Shown: positions 44,780 to 54,454 of the stretch, in pieces | How positions within the stretch are numbered: the stretch's first letter is position 1 | How the letters are laid out: every line of letters begins with the position of its first letter | Assembly: GCF_030285365.1 (NCBI RefSeq) | Contig: NZ_JASVDS010000006.1 | Location: forward strand, 62,001 to 126,000 | Length of the DNA: 64,000 bases | Direction of reading: 5' to 3' | Source: Roseateles subflavus | GTDB lineage: Bacteria > Pseudomonadota > Gammaproteobacteria > Burkholderiales > Burkholderiaceae_C | The notes under the pieces: model-generated | Told to the model about the DNA's origin: nothing | What the model saw: the letters and a program-made list of their open reading frames with translations, nothing else | The model's database searches: none | Position numbers and translations under genes: made by a program

Positions 44780-45517
44780 TCAGGGCGCCAGGTCGAAGAC
44801 CAGCACTTCGGCGTTCTCGCCCGCCGAGAGCAGCAGCGCATCCGCCCCCTGCAGCTGCAGGGCGTCGCCCGCGGCCAGGCGCTGGCCGTTGACGCTCAGC
44901 GCACCGCGCACAAGATGCACATAGGCCAGGCGGTCCAAGGGCAGCGCCAGGGTCTCCTGCTCGTCGCCATCGAACAGGCCGGCATAGACCCGTGCATTGG
45001 CGTGGATCATCACGGCATCCGCCGCGCTGGCCTCGCCAGCGGGCGCGGCAATCAGCGCCAGTCGGCCGCGCTTGCGCTGCGCCTCGATGTGCTTCTGCTC
45101 GTACCCAGGCGCCACGCCGCGCTGGTTGGGCTGGATCCAGATCTGCAGGAAATGGGTCGCCCGGTCCTTGGCATGGTTGAACTCGCTGTGCAGCACGCCG
45201 GTGCCGGCGCTCATGCGCTGCACGTCGCCGGGGCGGATCACGCCGGCATTGGCCGCGCCGGACTCGCCATTGCCCATGCTGTCGCGATGGGCGAGCTCGC
45301 CGTCGAGGACGTAGCTGATGATCTCCATGTCCCGGTGGCCGTGCGTGCCGAAGCCGGTGCCCGGCGCAATGCGGTCCTCGTTGATGACCCGCAGGGCACC
45401 AAAGCCCATGCGGGCGGGGTCGTAGTAGTCGGCGAAGGAAAAGCTGTGGAAGCTCTTCAGCCAGCCATGGTCGGCATAGCCGCGGTCGCAGGAACGGATC
45501 AGCTGGGTCTGGGACAT
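44780..45517 (-). CDS. Pirin-family protein (YhhW-like)
   Basis: This 245-residue bicupin begins IRSCDRGYADHGWLKSFHSF and contains the metal-site motif THGHRDMEIISYVLDGELAH, then VQRMSAGTGVLHSEFN. These supply the three His and one Glu of pirin/quercetin 2,3-dioxygenase-like proteins. The ATG at 45517 has AGGAG ten bases upstream. It is divergent from a LysR-type regulator with an 89-base gap holding a T-N11-A site, so it is probably controlled by that regulator. Confidence 0.92.
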   Translation of the reverse strand: MSQTQLIRSCDRGYADHGWLKSFHSFSFADYYDPARMGFGALRVINEDRIAPGTGFGTHGHRDMEIISYVLDGELAHRDSMGNGESGAANAGVIRPGDVQRMSAGTGVLHSEFNHAKDRATHFLQIWIQPNQRGVAPGYEQKHIEAQRKRGRLALIAAPAGEASAADAVMIHANARVYAGLFDGDEQETLALPLDRLAYVHLVRGALSVNGQRLAAGDALQLQGADALLLSAGENAEVLVFDLAP

Positions 45518-45576
45518 GATGGGCAATCTCCTGCAGTGACTGTAGGGAAGCCCCGCCCATCCGGGGCCGCGTGCGC

Positions 45577-45593
45577 TTGAAGCCAGCATTCAA
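45577..45593. promoter_or_regulatory. Candidate LysR-type binding site (T-N11-A)
   Basis: TTGAAGCCAGCATTCAA has perfect TTGAA/TTCAA arms and the T-N11-A spacing of LysR-family operators. It lies 14 bases before the regulator start and 60 bases upstream of the pirin start, next to a TAAGAT -10-like hexamer (45595-45600) for the regulator. Autoregulation and pirin control from one site would be typical. Confidence 0.6.
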
Positions 45594-45606
45594 ATAAGAT
45601 GAAGCC

Positions 45607-46617
45607 ATGCCGCAGAAAGAACCCGCCAGCCCCTACGCCCTGGGCACGCTCTCACTGGAGGCCCACCAGGGCAGCCGGCGCGTGCTGACGCCCGAGGCGC
45701 TGTCGATGATGGACAGCATCGCCCGCACCGGCAGCTTCGCCGCGGCGGCCCGGGAAATGGGCAAGGTGCCGTCGGCCCTGACCTACAGCGTGCGGCAGCT
45801 CGAGGACGCCCTCGACGTGCTGCTCTTCGACCGCAGCTCCCGCCAGGCCGTGCTGACCGCCGCCGGCCTGGAGCTCCTGACCGAAGGCCGGCGCCTGCTG
45901 CAGGAGATGGACGCTGTCGCCAACCGCGTCCGCCGCGTGGCCACCGGCTGGGAGAGCACGCTGACCGTCGCCATCGACGACGCCATCGCCCGCCGTGCCG
46001 TGTACGACCTGATGGAGGCCTTCTACCAGCTGCGCGAGGACGGCCGGCCGCCGCCCACGCGCCTGAAGCTGCGCACCGAGGTGCTGGCCGGCACCTGGGA
46101 GGCGCTCAGCTCCGGGCAGGCGGACCTCGCCATCGGCACCACCACCCAGCCGCCGGGCAGCAGCTTCCACTGCGAGCCGCTGGGAGACATGGAGATGATC
46201 TTCGTCGTGGCGCCCCACCACCCGCTGGCGAGCCACGAAGGGCCGCTCGACCCGGGCACGATCGCCCATCACCGCATCATTGCCGTAGCCGACACGGCCC
46301 GGCAGCTCCTGCCCATGACGGTGGGCGTCATGCCCGGTCAGGAGGTGCTGACCATGCCGTCGATGGCCGCCAAGCTCGAAGCACTGCTGCGCGGTCTGGG
46401 CTGCGGCTCCCTGCCCCACTCCATGGTCCGGCGGCATGTGGAGGCCGGCCGGCTCGTGCACAAGCCTTACGCGCAGGTGCGCCCGCCCGTGCCGCTCAAC
46501 TACGCCTGGCGCGCCGGCCCCCAGCCGGCCCGGGCCCTGGCCTGGTGGCTGCAGCAGCTGCGCAGCCCCGTCACCCGTCTGGCCCTCCTGGAGCAGCACG
46601 AGGGCCTGCTGCTGTGA
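45607..46617 (+). CDS. LysR-type transcriptional regulator
   Basis: This 336-residue regulator has an N-terminal winged helix-turn-helix ([40 protein letters not shown]). A LysR effector-binding domain follows ([35 protein letters not shown]). It has a 28-residue N-terminal lead before the HTH. It is divergent from pirin, a common pairing. No Shine-Dalgarno sequence is visible. The end overlaps the GTG start of gluQ. Confidence 0.92.
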   Translation: MPQKEPASPYALGTLSLEAHQGSRRVLTPEALSMMDSIARTGSFAAAAREMGKVPSALTYSVRQLEDALDVLLFDRSSRQAVLTAAGLELLTEGRRLLQEMDAVANRVRRVATGWESTLTVAIDDAIARRAVYDLMEAFYQLREDGRPPPTRLKLRTEVLAGTWEALSSGQADLAIGTTTQPPGSSFHCEPLGDMEMIFVVAPHHPLASHEGPLDPGTIAHHRIIAVADTARQLLPMTVGVMPGQEVLTMPSMAAKLEALLRGLGCGSLPHSMVRRHVEAGRLVHKPYAQVRPPVPLNYAWRAGPQPARALAWWLQQLRSPVTRLALLEQHEGLLL

Positions 46618-47543
46618 CGTCGACGGCTGCCGCCCCCTACCGCGGCCGCTTCGCCCCCTCGCCCACCGGCCTGCTGCACGCGGGCTCGCTGGTGGCGGCG
46701 CTGGCGAGCTGGCTCGACGCGCGCGCCCATGGCGGCCAGTGGCTCGTGCGCATCGAGGACCATGACCAGGGCCGTTGCGTGCCTGGTGCCGACGCCGCCA
46801 TCCTCGGCCAGCTCCAGGCGCTGAGCCTGGTGCCGGACGAGCCGCCGGTCTGGCAGTCGCGGCGCGAGCCGCTGTATGCCGCCGCCCTGCAGCGCCTCAT
46901 CGACGGCGGCTGGGCCTATGGCTGCGACTGCACGCGCAAGTCCATCGCCGAGGCCCTGGCCGCGCGGGAGATGGAACGTCCCCGCCATGGCGAGCTGGTC
47001 TACCCCGGCACCTGCCGCCATCGCCACCTGCCCGCCGCGCAGGCGCGGGCCTGGCGCCTGCTCAGCACGGCCGATCGTGCGGGCTGGCAAGACCTGACCC
47101 TCGACTGGCAGGACCGTCGCCTCGGCCCGCAGTGGCAGAACCTCACGCAGGCCGTGGGCGACTTCGTGCTGCGGCGCGCCGACGGTCTGTGGGCCTACCA
47201 GCTCTGCGTCGTGGTGGATGACGCCGCACAGGGCATCACGGACGTCGTGCGCGGCGAGGATCTGGCGGACAACACGCCCCGGCAGATCCGCCTGCAGCAG
47301 TTGCTGGACCTGCCGCAGCCTCGTTACCTGCACAGCCCGCTCGTGCGCGGCGCCAACGGCGAGAAGCTCTCGAAGCAGAACGGCGCCCAGGCGCTGGACC
47401 TGGCAGACCCGCTGGCCGCGCTGCGTTCGGCCGGCGCCGTGCTCGGCCTGCCGCCGCTGCCCGGCGAGCGGCCCGGCGACTGGCTCGCCGCTGCCGTGGC
47501 GGCCTGGGCCGCGCGGTCGGGGGGCCCTTCTTTGATGGCATGA
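46614..47543 (+). CDS. gluQ: Glutamyl-Q tRNA(Asp) synthetase
   Basis: This 309-residue paralogue of the GluRS catalytic core attaches glutamate to queuosine at position 34 of tRNA-Asp. It has the HIGH-type motif [18 protein letters not shown], the KMSKS-type GEKLSKQNG and zinc-binding cysteines in CDCTRK and YPGTCRHRH. The anticodon-binding domain of GluRS is absent, as expected. The start is the GTG at 46614, overlapping the LysR stop as GTGA. In-frame sequence upstream belongs to the regulator gene. Confidence 0.95.
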   Translation: MTSTAAAPYRGRFAPSPTGLLHAGSLVAALASWLDARAHGGQWLVRIEDHDQGRCVPGADAAILGQLQALSLVPDEPPVWQSRREPLYAAALQRLIDGGWAYGCDCTRKSIAEALAAREMERPRHGELVYPGTCRHRHLPAAQARAWRLLSTADRAGWQDLTLDWQDRRLGPQWQNLTQAVGDFVLRRADGLWAYQLCVVVDDAAQGITDVVRGEDLADNTPRQIRLQQLLDLPQPRYLHSPLVRGANGEKLSKQNGAQALDLADPLAALRSAGAVLGLPPLPGERPGDWLAAAVAAWAARSGGPSLMA

Positions 47544-47577
47544 TCCCGGGATTCGCATTTCCCATGAGGCAATTTCC

Positions 47578-48300
47578 ATGATCACCACCTCCACCGGCCT
47601 GCAGTACGAAGACACCCAGGTCGGCGACGGCGCCGAGGCCAAGTCGGGCCATGACGTGCGCGTGCACTACACCGGCTGGCTCTACAAGGACGGCGTCAAG
47701 GGCGCCAAGTTCGATTCCAGCAAGGACCGCGGCCAGCCCTTCGAGTTCGAACTCGACGGCGGCATGGTCATCAAGGGCTGGGACGAAGGCGTGCAGGGCA
47801 TGAAGATCGGCGGCACCCGCGTGCTGGTCATCCCCGCGCAGCTGGGCTATGGCGCCCGCGGCGCGGGCGGCGTGATCCCGCCCAATGCCACGCTGATGTT
47901 CGAGGTGGAGCTGCTGGGCCTGTCCGGCGGCAGCGAACCCCTGAACCTCACCCTGCAGACGACCGCCAGCGGCCTGCAGTACGAGGACGTCGCCGTGGGT
48001 GACGGCGCCGATGCCGTGTCCGGCAAGCGCGTGACCGTGCACTACACCGGCTGGCTCTACAAGAACGGCCAGCGCGGCAAGAAGTTCGACTCCAGCAAGG
48101 ACCGCAACGACCCCTTCAAGTTCCACCTCGATGCCGGCCAGGTCATCAAGGGCTGGGACGAAGGCGTGCAGGGCATGAAGGTCGGCGGCAAGCGCATGCT
48201 GGTGATCCCGTCGGAGCTGGGCTATGGCGCCTACGGTGCCGGTGGCGTGATCCCGCCGAACGCCACGCTGCTGTTCGAGGTCGAGCTGCTGGCCGTCTGA
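47578..48300 (+). CDS. Tandem two-domain FKBP-type peptidyl-prolyl isomerase
   Basis: This 240-residue protein is made of two complete FKBP domains (about 5-118 and 128-240), each with [30 protein letters not shown] and [16 protein letters not shown]. The active-site residues (Tyr, Asp, Phe, Val-Ile, Trp, Tyr) are kept in both. There is no signal peptide, so it is cytoplasmic. Single-domain versions of this protein are usual, so an internal duplication is likely. It is 34 bases downstream of gluQ and convergent with the GNAT gene. Confidence 0.94.
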   Translation: MITTSTGLQYEDTQVGDGAEAKSGHDVRVHYTGWLYKDGVKGAKFDSSKDRGQPFEFELDGGMVIKGWDEGVQGMKIGGTRVLVIPAQLGYGARGAGGVIPPNATLMFEVELLGLSGGSEPLNLTLQTTASGLQYEDVAVGDGADAVSGKRVTVHYTGWLYKNGQRGKKFDSSKDRNDPFKFHLDAGQVIKGWDEGVQGMKVGGKRMLVIPSELGYGAYGAGGVIPPNATLLFEVELLAV

Positions 48301-48319
48301 GGCCCGCCCTGACGCGGGC

Positions 48320-49387
48320 TCAGGCGCCGTCCTGGGCCGCGTCGTCCGCCGCTGCGCCCGCCTTGTGCGGGCGCAGGCGTTTCAGGACGCCCTTGAGCCA
48401 GCGCGCCCCGAAATGCCGCAGCGCCGGCCCCCAGGCCGCGGGACGCCGCAGGTCGAAGGCCACGAGGCCGACGAAGTCCCGCCGCTCGTCAACCCAGTCG
48501 CGCTTGTAGGGTTCCGAGCCGTTGAGGTAGTCGATCAGGCGCACCTCGCCGCTGTCCAGGGCCTCGCGGAACAAGGTGGCCGACAGCACCGTCCCCACGC
48601 CCAGCTTCGCGGCCGATTCGCGGTAGGCCAGCTTGTAGATGCTGGCCACGCCCTCGTGCACCCACCACAGCTGCGCGGCCTGCGCCACGCCCTGCAGACG
48701 CAGCACGCCCAGCCTCAGCCGGCCGTCCTCGGCCATCTGCTGCGCCAGCGCCCGGATGAAGTCGGGGCGGGCCTCGGCCTGCTTCCAGCTGTCCGCGTAG
48801 ACCGCCTCGAAGTCCTCGAGCGCCCGCTCGAGCGCCGGGCCCGGCGATCTCACGATCTCGATCTCCAGGGCCTGCTCGGCCGCCAGACGCTTGCGGGCCC
48901 GCCGCTCGGTGTTGCGCAGCCGGGAGCTGCGCGTGGCCCAGAAGGTCTCGAAGCGCAGCCCCTCGCAGCGCAGGACCCAGTTCTCGAAGCAGTGGTAGAC
49001 GTCGGTTCGGTAGCCGGCGGCCTGCAGCCCCTGCTGCAGCAGGCGCAGCTCATCGCTGTCGGCCTGCAGCGGCTGCAGGCTCAGCACGGCCCCGGCCGGA
49101 TCGCCGCGGAGCTGTGTCCCGAGCTGCACGGCGGCGGCCAGTGCCTCCCGGCTGGCCCAGGGCGGCGACTCGGCATCCACCACCGGGCCGAAGCGGGGGG
49201 TATAGAAATTGCCGAGAGCCGTGAGGCGCGCGCCGGCGGGCGCCACGGGCCTGTCATGGCGACACAGCCACAGGGACAGGCCCGCCCCCTGCCCGGCCGG
49301 CGACGAGAAGCGCACGGGCGTGCCCTGCCCCCCCAGACCGCGGGTGGCCATGAGGCGAAACCAGGGCTCGGTTTGGAAGCAGGACAT
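48320..49387 (-). CDS. GNAT/FemAB-like acyltransferase of the exopolysaccharide locus
   Basis: This 355-residue protein has a C-terminal Acetyltransf_6-like domain (ALEDFEAVYADSWKQAEARP, LRLQGVAQAAQLWWVHEGVA, IYKLAYRESAAKLGVGTVLS, YLNGSEPYKRDWVDERRDF). Such FemAB-related GNAT proteins are common in exosortase A loci and are thought to acylate sugars or peptides. The ATG at 49387 gives MSCFQTEPWF. It is divergent from the beta-helix gene with 126 bases between starts. Confidence 0.82.
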   Translation of the reverse strand: MSCFQTEPWFRLMATRGLGGQGTPVRFSSPAGQGAGLSLWLCRHDRPVAPAGARLTALGNFYTPRFGPVVDAESPPWASREALAAAVQLGTQLRGDPAGAVLSLQPLQADSDELRLLQQGLQAAGYRTDVYHCFENWVLRCEGLRFETFWATRSSRLRNTERRARKRLAAEQALEIEIVRSPGPALERALEDFEAVYADSWKQAEARPDFIRALAQQMAEDGRLRLGVLRLQGVAQAAQLWWVHEGVASIYKLAYRESAAKLGVGTVLSATLFREALDSGEVRLIDYLNGSEPYKRDWVDERRDFVGLVAFDLRRPAAWGPALRHFGARWLKGVLKRLRPHKAGAAADDAAQDGA

Positions 49388-49513
49388 CAGAGAATCGGGG
49401 CCTTGAAACGGCAAGCGGCCAGGGCCGGCGCCGCCGCTTCCTTGTGCCTGCCAGTTGACGGGGCACGGGCCCCCCACCTTGCTCGCCTCGCCATCATCGC
49501 CCCGTCCAAGTCC

Positions 49514-50827
49514 ATGAAAGTCCGACGACTGCCCCTCTTTGCCGCGGCGCTGTTGCTGCTCGTGCTCATCGTCTCGTTCAAGCTGATCTACGCCGACCTC
49601 GACCGCCTGGGCGGCACGCCCTGGACGTCCAAGCGCAGCAACGACTATGCCCGCTACCTGCTCAAGCGCCTGGAGGGCCATCCCAAGCTGGAGACGGTGT
49701 TCCAGCCCATGCTGCAGGGCTGGCAGTCCTGGCTCGAGCCCGAGGTGGACCTGCGCCAGCACCCCGATCACGGCCGTGGCGCACGCGCAGAGAGCGCCCG
49801 CAGTGTAAGACAGCAGGCGCAGGGCCTCCGTGCGAGAACGGACGAGGACCTCGGCCGCCGCCTCCGGCCCATCGACAGCACCGGCGCGCTGGAGCTGGCC
49901 TTGCAGGACGCCCGCCCTGGCGACGTGCTGGAGCTGGCGGATGGCCGCTACCTCATCACCCGGACCCTGTGGACGCGCCAGGCCGGCACCGCCGAGCAGC
50001 CGATCACGCTGCGGGCCGCGCACCCGCGCGCCGCCGTGCTGATGAGCGAGACCGCCACGCTGTTCGAGGTCACCGAGCCGCACTGGCATTTCGAGGATCT
50101 GGACATCGAGGGCCGCTGCCGCCCCCCCGGCTGCGAGCACGCGCTGCACATCACCGGCAAGGCCAGCCATTTCCGCGCCGAGAACAACGTCATCCGCGAC
50201 TTCGACTCGCACATCAAGGTCAATGGCAGCCAAGGCCTGTTCCCGGACCATGGCCGGCTGACGCACAACACCCTCACCAACGAGGGCGACCGACTCAGCA
50301 CGCGGCCGGCCAATCCGGTGGACATCGTCGCGGCCAGCCACTGGATCGTCGACGAGAACATCGTCCGTCACTTCATCCATCCGGACGACAGGACCAGCAG
50401 CTACGGCATCTTCATGAAGGGCGGCGGCAGCGGCGGACGCATCGAGCGCAACCTCGTGATCTGTGCCGCCGAGGGCGTCTCGGCTCGCGGCACGCGGCTG
50501 GGCATCTCCTTCGGTGGCGGCCTGACGGGCCCGAGCTACTGCCGCGACCAGCTGTGCCGCACCGAGCACGAGAACGGTCTGGCCCGCGCCAACATCATCG
50601 CCAACTGCAACGATGCGGGCCTGGACATCAACCACGCCACCAGCATCACGCTGGAGGGCAATGTGCTGGTCAACACCGCAGGCATCAACATCCGCGGCAC
50701 GAGCCCGGCTGCACGGCTGATCGGCAACCAGGGTGACGGCACGGTGCGCACCTTCGCCAACAAGGATGTCAGCAGCGACGGCCTCGCTGCCGCGCCGCTG
50801 GACCGCACGCTGAAGATCAAGCCCTGA
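49514..50827 (+). CDS. Exported or anchored parallel beta-helix protein
   Basis: This is a 437-residue protein. An N-terminal hydrophobic helix (LPLFAAALLLLVLIVSFKLI) anchors or exports it. From about residue 115 it has right-handed beta-helix repeats (WHFEDLDIEGRCRPPGCEHA, FRAENNVIRDFDSHIKVNGS, ANIIANCNDAGLDINHATSI, TLEGNVLVNTAGINIRG), with GxFMKGGGSGGRIERNLVIC in the middle. The fold is typical of polysaccharide lyases and epimerases, so it may trim or modify the exopolysaccharide. It is the only plus-strand gene inside this locus. Confidence 0.78.
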   Translation: MKVRRLPLFAAALLLLVLIVSFKLIYADLDRLGGTPWTSKRSNDYARYLLKRLEGHPKLETVFQPMLQGWQSWLEPEVDLRQHPDHGRGARAESARSVRQQAQGLRARTDEDLGRRLRPIDSTGALELALQDARPGDVLELADGRYLITRTLWTRQAGTAEQPITLRAAHPRAAVLMSETATLFEVTEPHWHFEDLDIEGRCRPPGCEHALHITGKASHFRAENNVIRDFDSHIKVNGSQGLFPDHGRLTHNTLTNEGDRLSTRPANPVDIVAASHWIVDENIVRHFIHPDDRTSSYGIFMKGGGSGGRIERNLVICAAEGVSARGTRLGISFGGGLTGPSYCRDQLCRTEHENGLARANIIANCNDAGLDINHATSITLEGNVLVNTAGINIRGTSPAARLIGNQGDGTVRTFANKDVSSDGLAAAPLDRTLKIKP

Positions 50828-50882
50828 GCGGCCGGGCCCTGGGTGGGCAGGTCGTCAGCGGCCCTGCCCGGCCCTCAGCCCC

Positions 50883-53126
50883 TTAGCCCCGCAGCGGTGC
50901 GTCGTTCGAGCGCGCGTCCACCGACGTCATCAGCTGGGCCAGCTGCCAGGCGCCATGCTGGCGTGAGGTGTGAGACACCGCCTCCACCGTCCGCACCGGT
51001 GCGCGGAAGGCGGCGGGGTCGGCCAGGAAGGCATCGTAGGACTGCAGCAGGGCTGCCTCGATCGCCTGCTCGTCGAGCACGTCGACGTTGCGCACGCCCT
51101 CGAACTGCGAGAGGCGCCGCGCGGTGATGCCCTCGCAATCCACCAGGGCCAGGATCGGGCGCAAGGCGCGCAGGTACTCGTAGATCTTGGCCGGGATCTG
51201 GTTGTTGAAGGCCGCCCCCTGGAACACCAGCAGCACCTCGGCGCCCATCATCTCCTGCAGCGCCTGACGGTAGGGGACGGGCCCGGCGACGTCGACCATG
51301 TCCTGCACCCCGAACTTCTGGGCCAGGTCCCGGATCGCCTGGTCGGCCCCGGGCGCACGGAAGCGCACGCACAGTCGGCTGGCGTCGATACGGCCGCTGT
51401 CCCGCAGGCGGGCCATCACACGGAAGAGGCTGCTCGGGTCGCGTTCCTTGGGATAGATCGCGCCGCTGTGCAGCATCAGCAGCCGCTCGGGGGCGAGGTC
51501 GAGGCGCTGCGCCTGGGCGCCGTCGAAGGAGCCTTCGTCGTAGCCGTTCTCGATCACATGGACGCGGCCGCGGGCCTCCGGATAGCGGCGCTCGAAGAGC
51601 TGGCGGGCACCGTCGGTCGTCACGACGCAGCAGGTGGCGCGCCGCACGGCCCAGCCTTCGAGACGGGGCAGCAGCCAGCGCTTGAGGCGGCTGGCCTCCC
51701 AGTCCTCGTGGTAGACGGGATCACGGAACTCGGCGATCCAGGGCCGGCCCGTCCAGCGGGCCACCATGCCGCCGATCAGGTGGGCGGACAGCAGCGGATA
51801 GGTGCTCCAGACGAGCTGGACCTGGCGGCTGCGCACGAGACGCACGCCACGCCGGATCCCGCCGAGGCACCAGCTGGACCAGCGGTCCGGCATGGCCAGC
51901 AGCTCGGGGTACTTGCCCCGGATGGAGAGGTCGCGCCGCACGTCCAGCGCCAAGGCACGGTCCAGGCGAATGTCCGGCGGCACCTGGGCCATGAGGTCCA
52001 CGCTGGTGCGCTCGTAGGCGTTCGCGGTGGCCGACAGGAGGCTCACATCCCAGCCGGCCTCGGGCAGGATCTTGGCGAAGTTCAGGCTGCGCAGGACGCC
52101 GCTCGAGCCGGCCTGGGGCGGGAAATGGAAGGCCACCATCAGCGCCGCATGCGGCCGGGCCGGCCGGGCCGGATCCGGCGCCGGCGCCCGCAGCAGATTG
52201 CCCAGCAGCTGGAAGGCCCGCGAGCCCGGCGTCGCGCCCCAGGGCGTGAAACGGCGCAGCTGCAGGAAGCAGCTGTCGAGCGAGGCATAGCCCTTCTGCG
52301 TACTGACACCGCAGGCGTAGCCGGCCTGGCGCACCATGTCGACATGGCGGCTGGTGTAGTCCTTGCCGGGCTCGCCGTTCGGGTAGGCGAAGGGCATGCG
52401 CATCGGACCCAGGATGGCCTCGATGTCGGCACGGCTGTCGCGGATCTCGCGCTCGGCCTCCTCCTCGGTGCAGCAGGACAGGATCGGGTGGTTGACCGAG
52501 TGAGCTCCGATCTCCATGCCCATGGCCTGCAGCGCCCGGAGGTCATCCGCATCGAAGCAGGCCGGCCCGACGTAGGACGGTCCGCACCGGCGCTCCAGCT
52601 CGGCCATCGCCTCGTGGCGGTGCGCCTGCGGCTGGTACTTCAGCGCCGCGGTCACGAGACGCACGGCATCGACGCGGCGCTCGCGGGTGCTGACGTCCAG
52701 CCCCAGCGTTGCGCCCGGCACGCCGGCGAGCTCCTTCTGCTCAGGCGGCAGGTGGTGGATGGCGCTCTCGATGCGTTCGTTCCACAGCGGCTGGCCGCGC
52801 AGCTGGGCGGTCGTGATGAAGAAGGTGCCGCGCAGGCCCTGCGCCTTCAGCCAGGGTGCCACATGCTCGATCCAGCTCTTGTAGCCGTCGTCGAAGGTCA
52901 GCACCACGGCCGGCTCCTTCAGCAGCCCGGCGCGCAGCAGGTCCACGGCCTCGGTCAGCGCCAGGATGCGGAAGGAGGCCTGCAGTTCCCGGACCAGGTC
53001 CTGGAAGCGCTCGAAGCTGTACTCGTGCGGGTCGATGCACTGCGCCTCCAGCGGAAGGCGATGGAAGGAGAGGATGGTCAGCTTGCCGCGACCGAACCTG
53101 CGGGTGAGGGAGAGCATCATGGGCAT
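50883..53126 (-). CDS. Fused polysaccharide deacetylase - glycosyltransferase
   Basis: This is one 747-residue frame. Residues about 15-310 are a NodB-type polysaccharide deacetylase: VVLTFDDGYKSW at 75-86 gives the catalytic aspartates, GAHSVNHPIL at 208-217 the metal histidines and MPFAYPNGEPGKDY the downstream motif. After a Pro/Ala linker (about 313-326), residues 327-747 form a GT4-like GT-B glycosyltransferase (FHFPPQAGSSGVLRSLNFAK, IENGYDEGSFDG, LLVFQGAAFNNQIPAKIYEY). The start is uncertain between ATGs at 53126 and 53120. The fusion suggests coupled sugar addition and deacetylation. Confidence 0.85.
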   Translation of the reverse strand: MPMMLSLTRRFGRGKLTILSFHRLPLEAQCIDPHEYSFERFQDLVRELQASFRILALTEAVDLLRAGLLKEPAVVLTFDDGYKSWIEHVAPWLKAQGLRGTFFITTAQLRGQPLWNERIESAIHHLPPEQKELAGVPGATLGLDVSTRERRVDAVRLVTAALKYQPQAHRHEAMAELERRCGPSYVGPACFDADDLRALQAMGMEIGAHSVNHPILSCCTEEEAEREIRDSRADIEAILGPMRMPFAYPNGEPGKDYTSRHVDMVRQAGYACGVSTQKGYASLDSCFLQLRRFTPWGATPGSRAFQLLGNLLRAPAPDPARPARPHAALMVAFHFPPQAGSSGVLRSLNFAKILPEAGWDVSLLSATANAYERTSVDLMAQVPPDIRLDRALALDVRRDLSIRGKYPELLAMPDRWSSWCLGGIRRGVRLVRSRQVQLVWSTYPLLSAHLIGGMVARWTGRPWIAEFRDPVYHEDWEASRLKRWLLPRLEGWAVRRATCCVVTTDGARQLFERRYPEARGRVHVIENGYDEGSFDGAQAQRLDLAPERLLMLHSGAIYPKERDPSSLFRVMARLRDSGRIDASRLCVRFRAPGADQAIRDLAQKFGVQDMVDVAGPVPYRQALQEMMGAEVLLVFQGAAFNNQIPAKIYEYLRALRPILALVDCEGITARRLSQFEGVRNVDVLDEQAIEAALLQSYDAFLADPAAFRAPVRTVEAVSHTSRQHGAWQLAQLMTSVDARSNDAPLRG

Positions 53127-53140
53127 GGGGCGGCGGCGGC

Positions 53141-54454
53141 TCAGGGCCGCAGGTTCGCCGTGGATTTCCGGGGGTTGACCTGCTGGCGGACATAGCGGCG
53201 CAGGCAATCGGCGAGCGCCACCAGCATGTACTGGAAGTCGTAGAAGGCGGCGCTCAGCGCTGCACCGGTGATCAGGAAGATGAACATGGCCCCCGCCACG
53301 GCGTTGACCATGTCGACGGACCAGGCCAGATCATCCCGCCCGGACTTCCTCACCAGTCGCTGCACCTCGGCGCGCGCCGTGAAGGCGGCCCCCATGAGGG
53401 CCACGAAGATGGCCAGGCCCACGAAGCCCATGTCTCCCAGCACCTCGAAGTAGATGCTGTGCGCCGCCGCCGGGTAGTTGACGTCCGGTGTCTCGACGAA
53501 GCCCAGCAGCCCTTGCTTGTAGCGGAACTTCTCGAAGATCACCGGCGCCTGCACCGCGCGGAATCCGCCCCCGAAGACGGGGTTCTCGACCGCGATGGCG
53601 CTGGCACGCTTCCACGCGGTCACCCGGCCCATGAACGAGGCATCCTCGTTGGCCGACTGCAGCGTCTCCATGCGCTCGAACCAGCTCGCTGGCGCCGCGG
53701 CGTAAATGGCCAGCCCGATGGCCAGGAAGATCATCAGGCCCTTGAACTTCTGGCGCCCCATCAGCACCATCCACACGCCGAAGCAGACGAAGCCGATCAG
53801 CCCGCCGCGGGACTTGGTGGCGATCACCGCCATGGCCACGAGGAACATGAAGCCCAGCAGGGCATGGCGCCACAGCCGCGACTTGCTGTACTGCCAGAGG
53901 TAGAAGGCCAGCGGCACCGACAGCAGCACCGACTGCGCGAAGTGGTTGTTGTCGCCCAGCTTCGGGTTGCCCAGCACGATGTGGGAGCCGCCCGAGGCCA
54001 GGAACTTCAGCCCCTCGACCACGCCGTGGCCCCCCAGGCCCAGCGCCATGATGATGACCATGGCCACCAGCCGCGCCCGGTTGACGAGGAGCAGCGGCAT
54101 CAGCAGGCACAGCAGGATGTTCTTGAACAGGTTGGTGGCGATCTCCCAGTTCCGCTCGATGCCGGGGTAGGCCAGGCTCGCCACGAACAGGGCATGCAGG
54201 GAGAACAGCAGGAAGAGGACCTGCGTCCCGCCGAGCTCCCACTTGCCCACGACCTGCTTGCGCTGGGTGAGCATCAGCACCAGCGTCGAGATGGCGAAGA
54301 CCATCACATAGGGCACGCCGGCCATGAAGCCGAACATGTAGAAGCCCAGGGCCGCGAGATTGGCCCAGGACCACAGCAGCAGGGACGCGAAGGCGCTGCG
54401 GATGACCAGCGGGGCGATGCCCGCCATGAAGATCAGGGTGACGATGTCACGCAT
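53141..54454 (-). CDS. O-antigen ligase-like protein of the XrtA locus
   Basis: This 437-residue polytopic protein has about ten or more hydrophobic segments. The N-terminus MRDIVTLIFMAGIAPLVIRS and the WANLAALGFYMFGF region are typical of the putative O-glycosylation ligase associated with exosortase A (TIGR03097-like, by pattern). The periplasmic loop carries GRVTAWKRASAIAVENPVFG and AAHSIYFEVLGDMGF, the Wzy_C ligase signature with its conserved His. It probably links or polymerises the exported glycan. It overlaps the upstream small gene by eight bases. Confidence 0.88.
   Translation of the reverse strand: MRDIVTLIFMAGIAPLVIRSAFASLLLWSWANLAALGFYMFGFMAGVPYVMVFAISTLVLMLTQRKQVVGKWELGGTQVLFLLFSLHALFVASLAYPGIERNWEIATNLFKNILLCLLMPLLLVNRARLVAMVIIMALGLGGHGVVEGLKFLASGGSHIVLGNPKLGDNNHFAQSVLLSVPLAFYLWQYSKSRLWRHALLGFMFLVAMAVIATKSRGGLIGFVCFGVWMVLMGRQKFKGLMIFLAIGLAIYAAAPASWFERMETLQSANEDASFMGRVTAWKRASAIAVENPVFGGGFRAVQAPVIFEKFRYKQGLLGFVETPDVNYPAAAHSIYFEVLGDMGFVGLAIFVALMGAAFTARAEVQRLVRKSGRDDLAWSVDMVNAVAGAMFIFLITGAALSAAFYDFQYMLVALADCLRRYVRQQVNPRKSTANLRP

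Noticed and set aside
47578-48300. Assembly duplication of the FKBP gene
   Set aside because: The two halves differ at many nucleotides and amino acids, so this is an old internal duplication.
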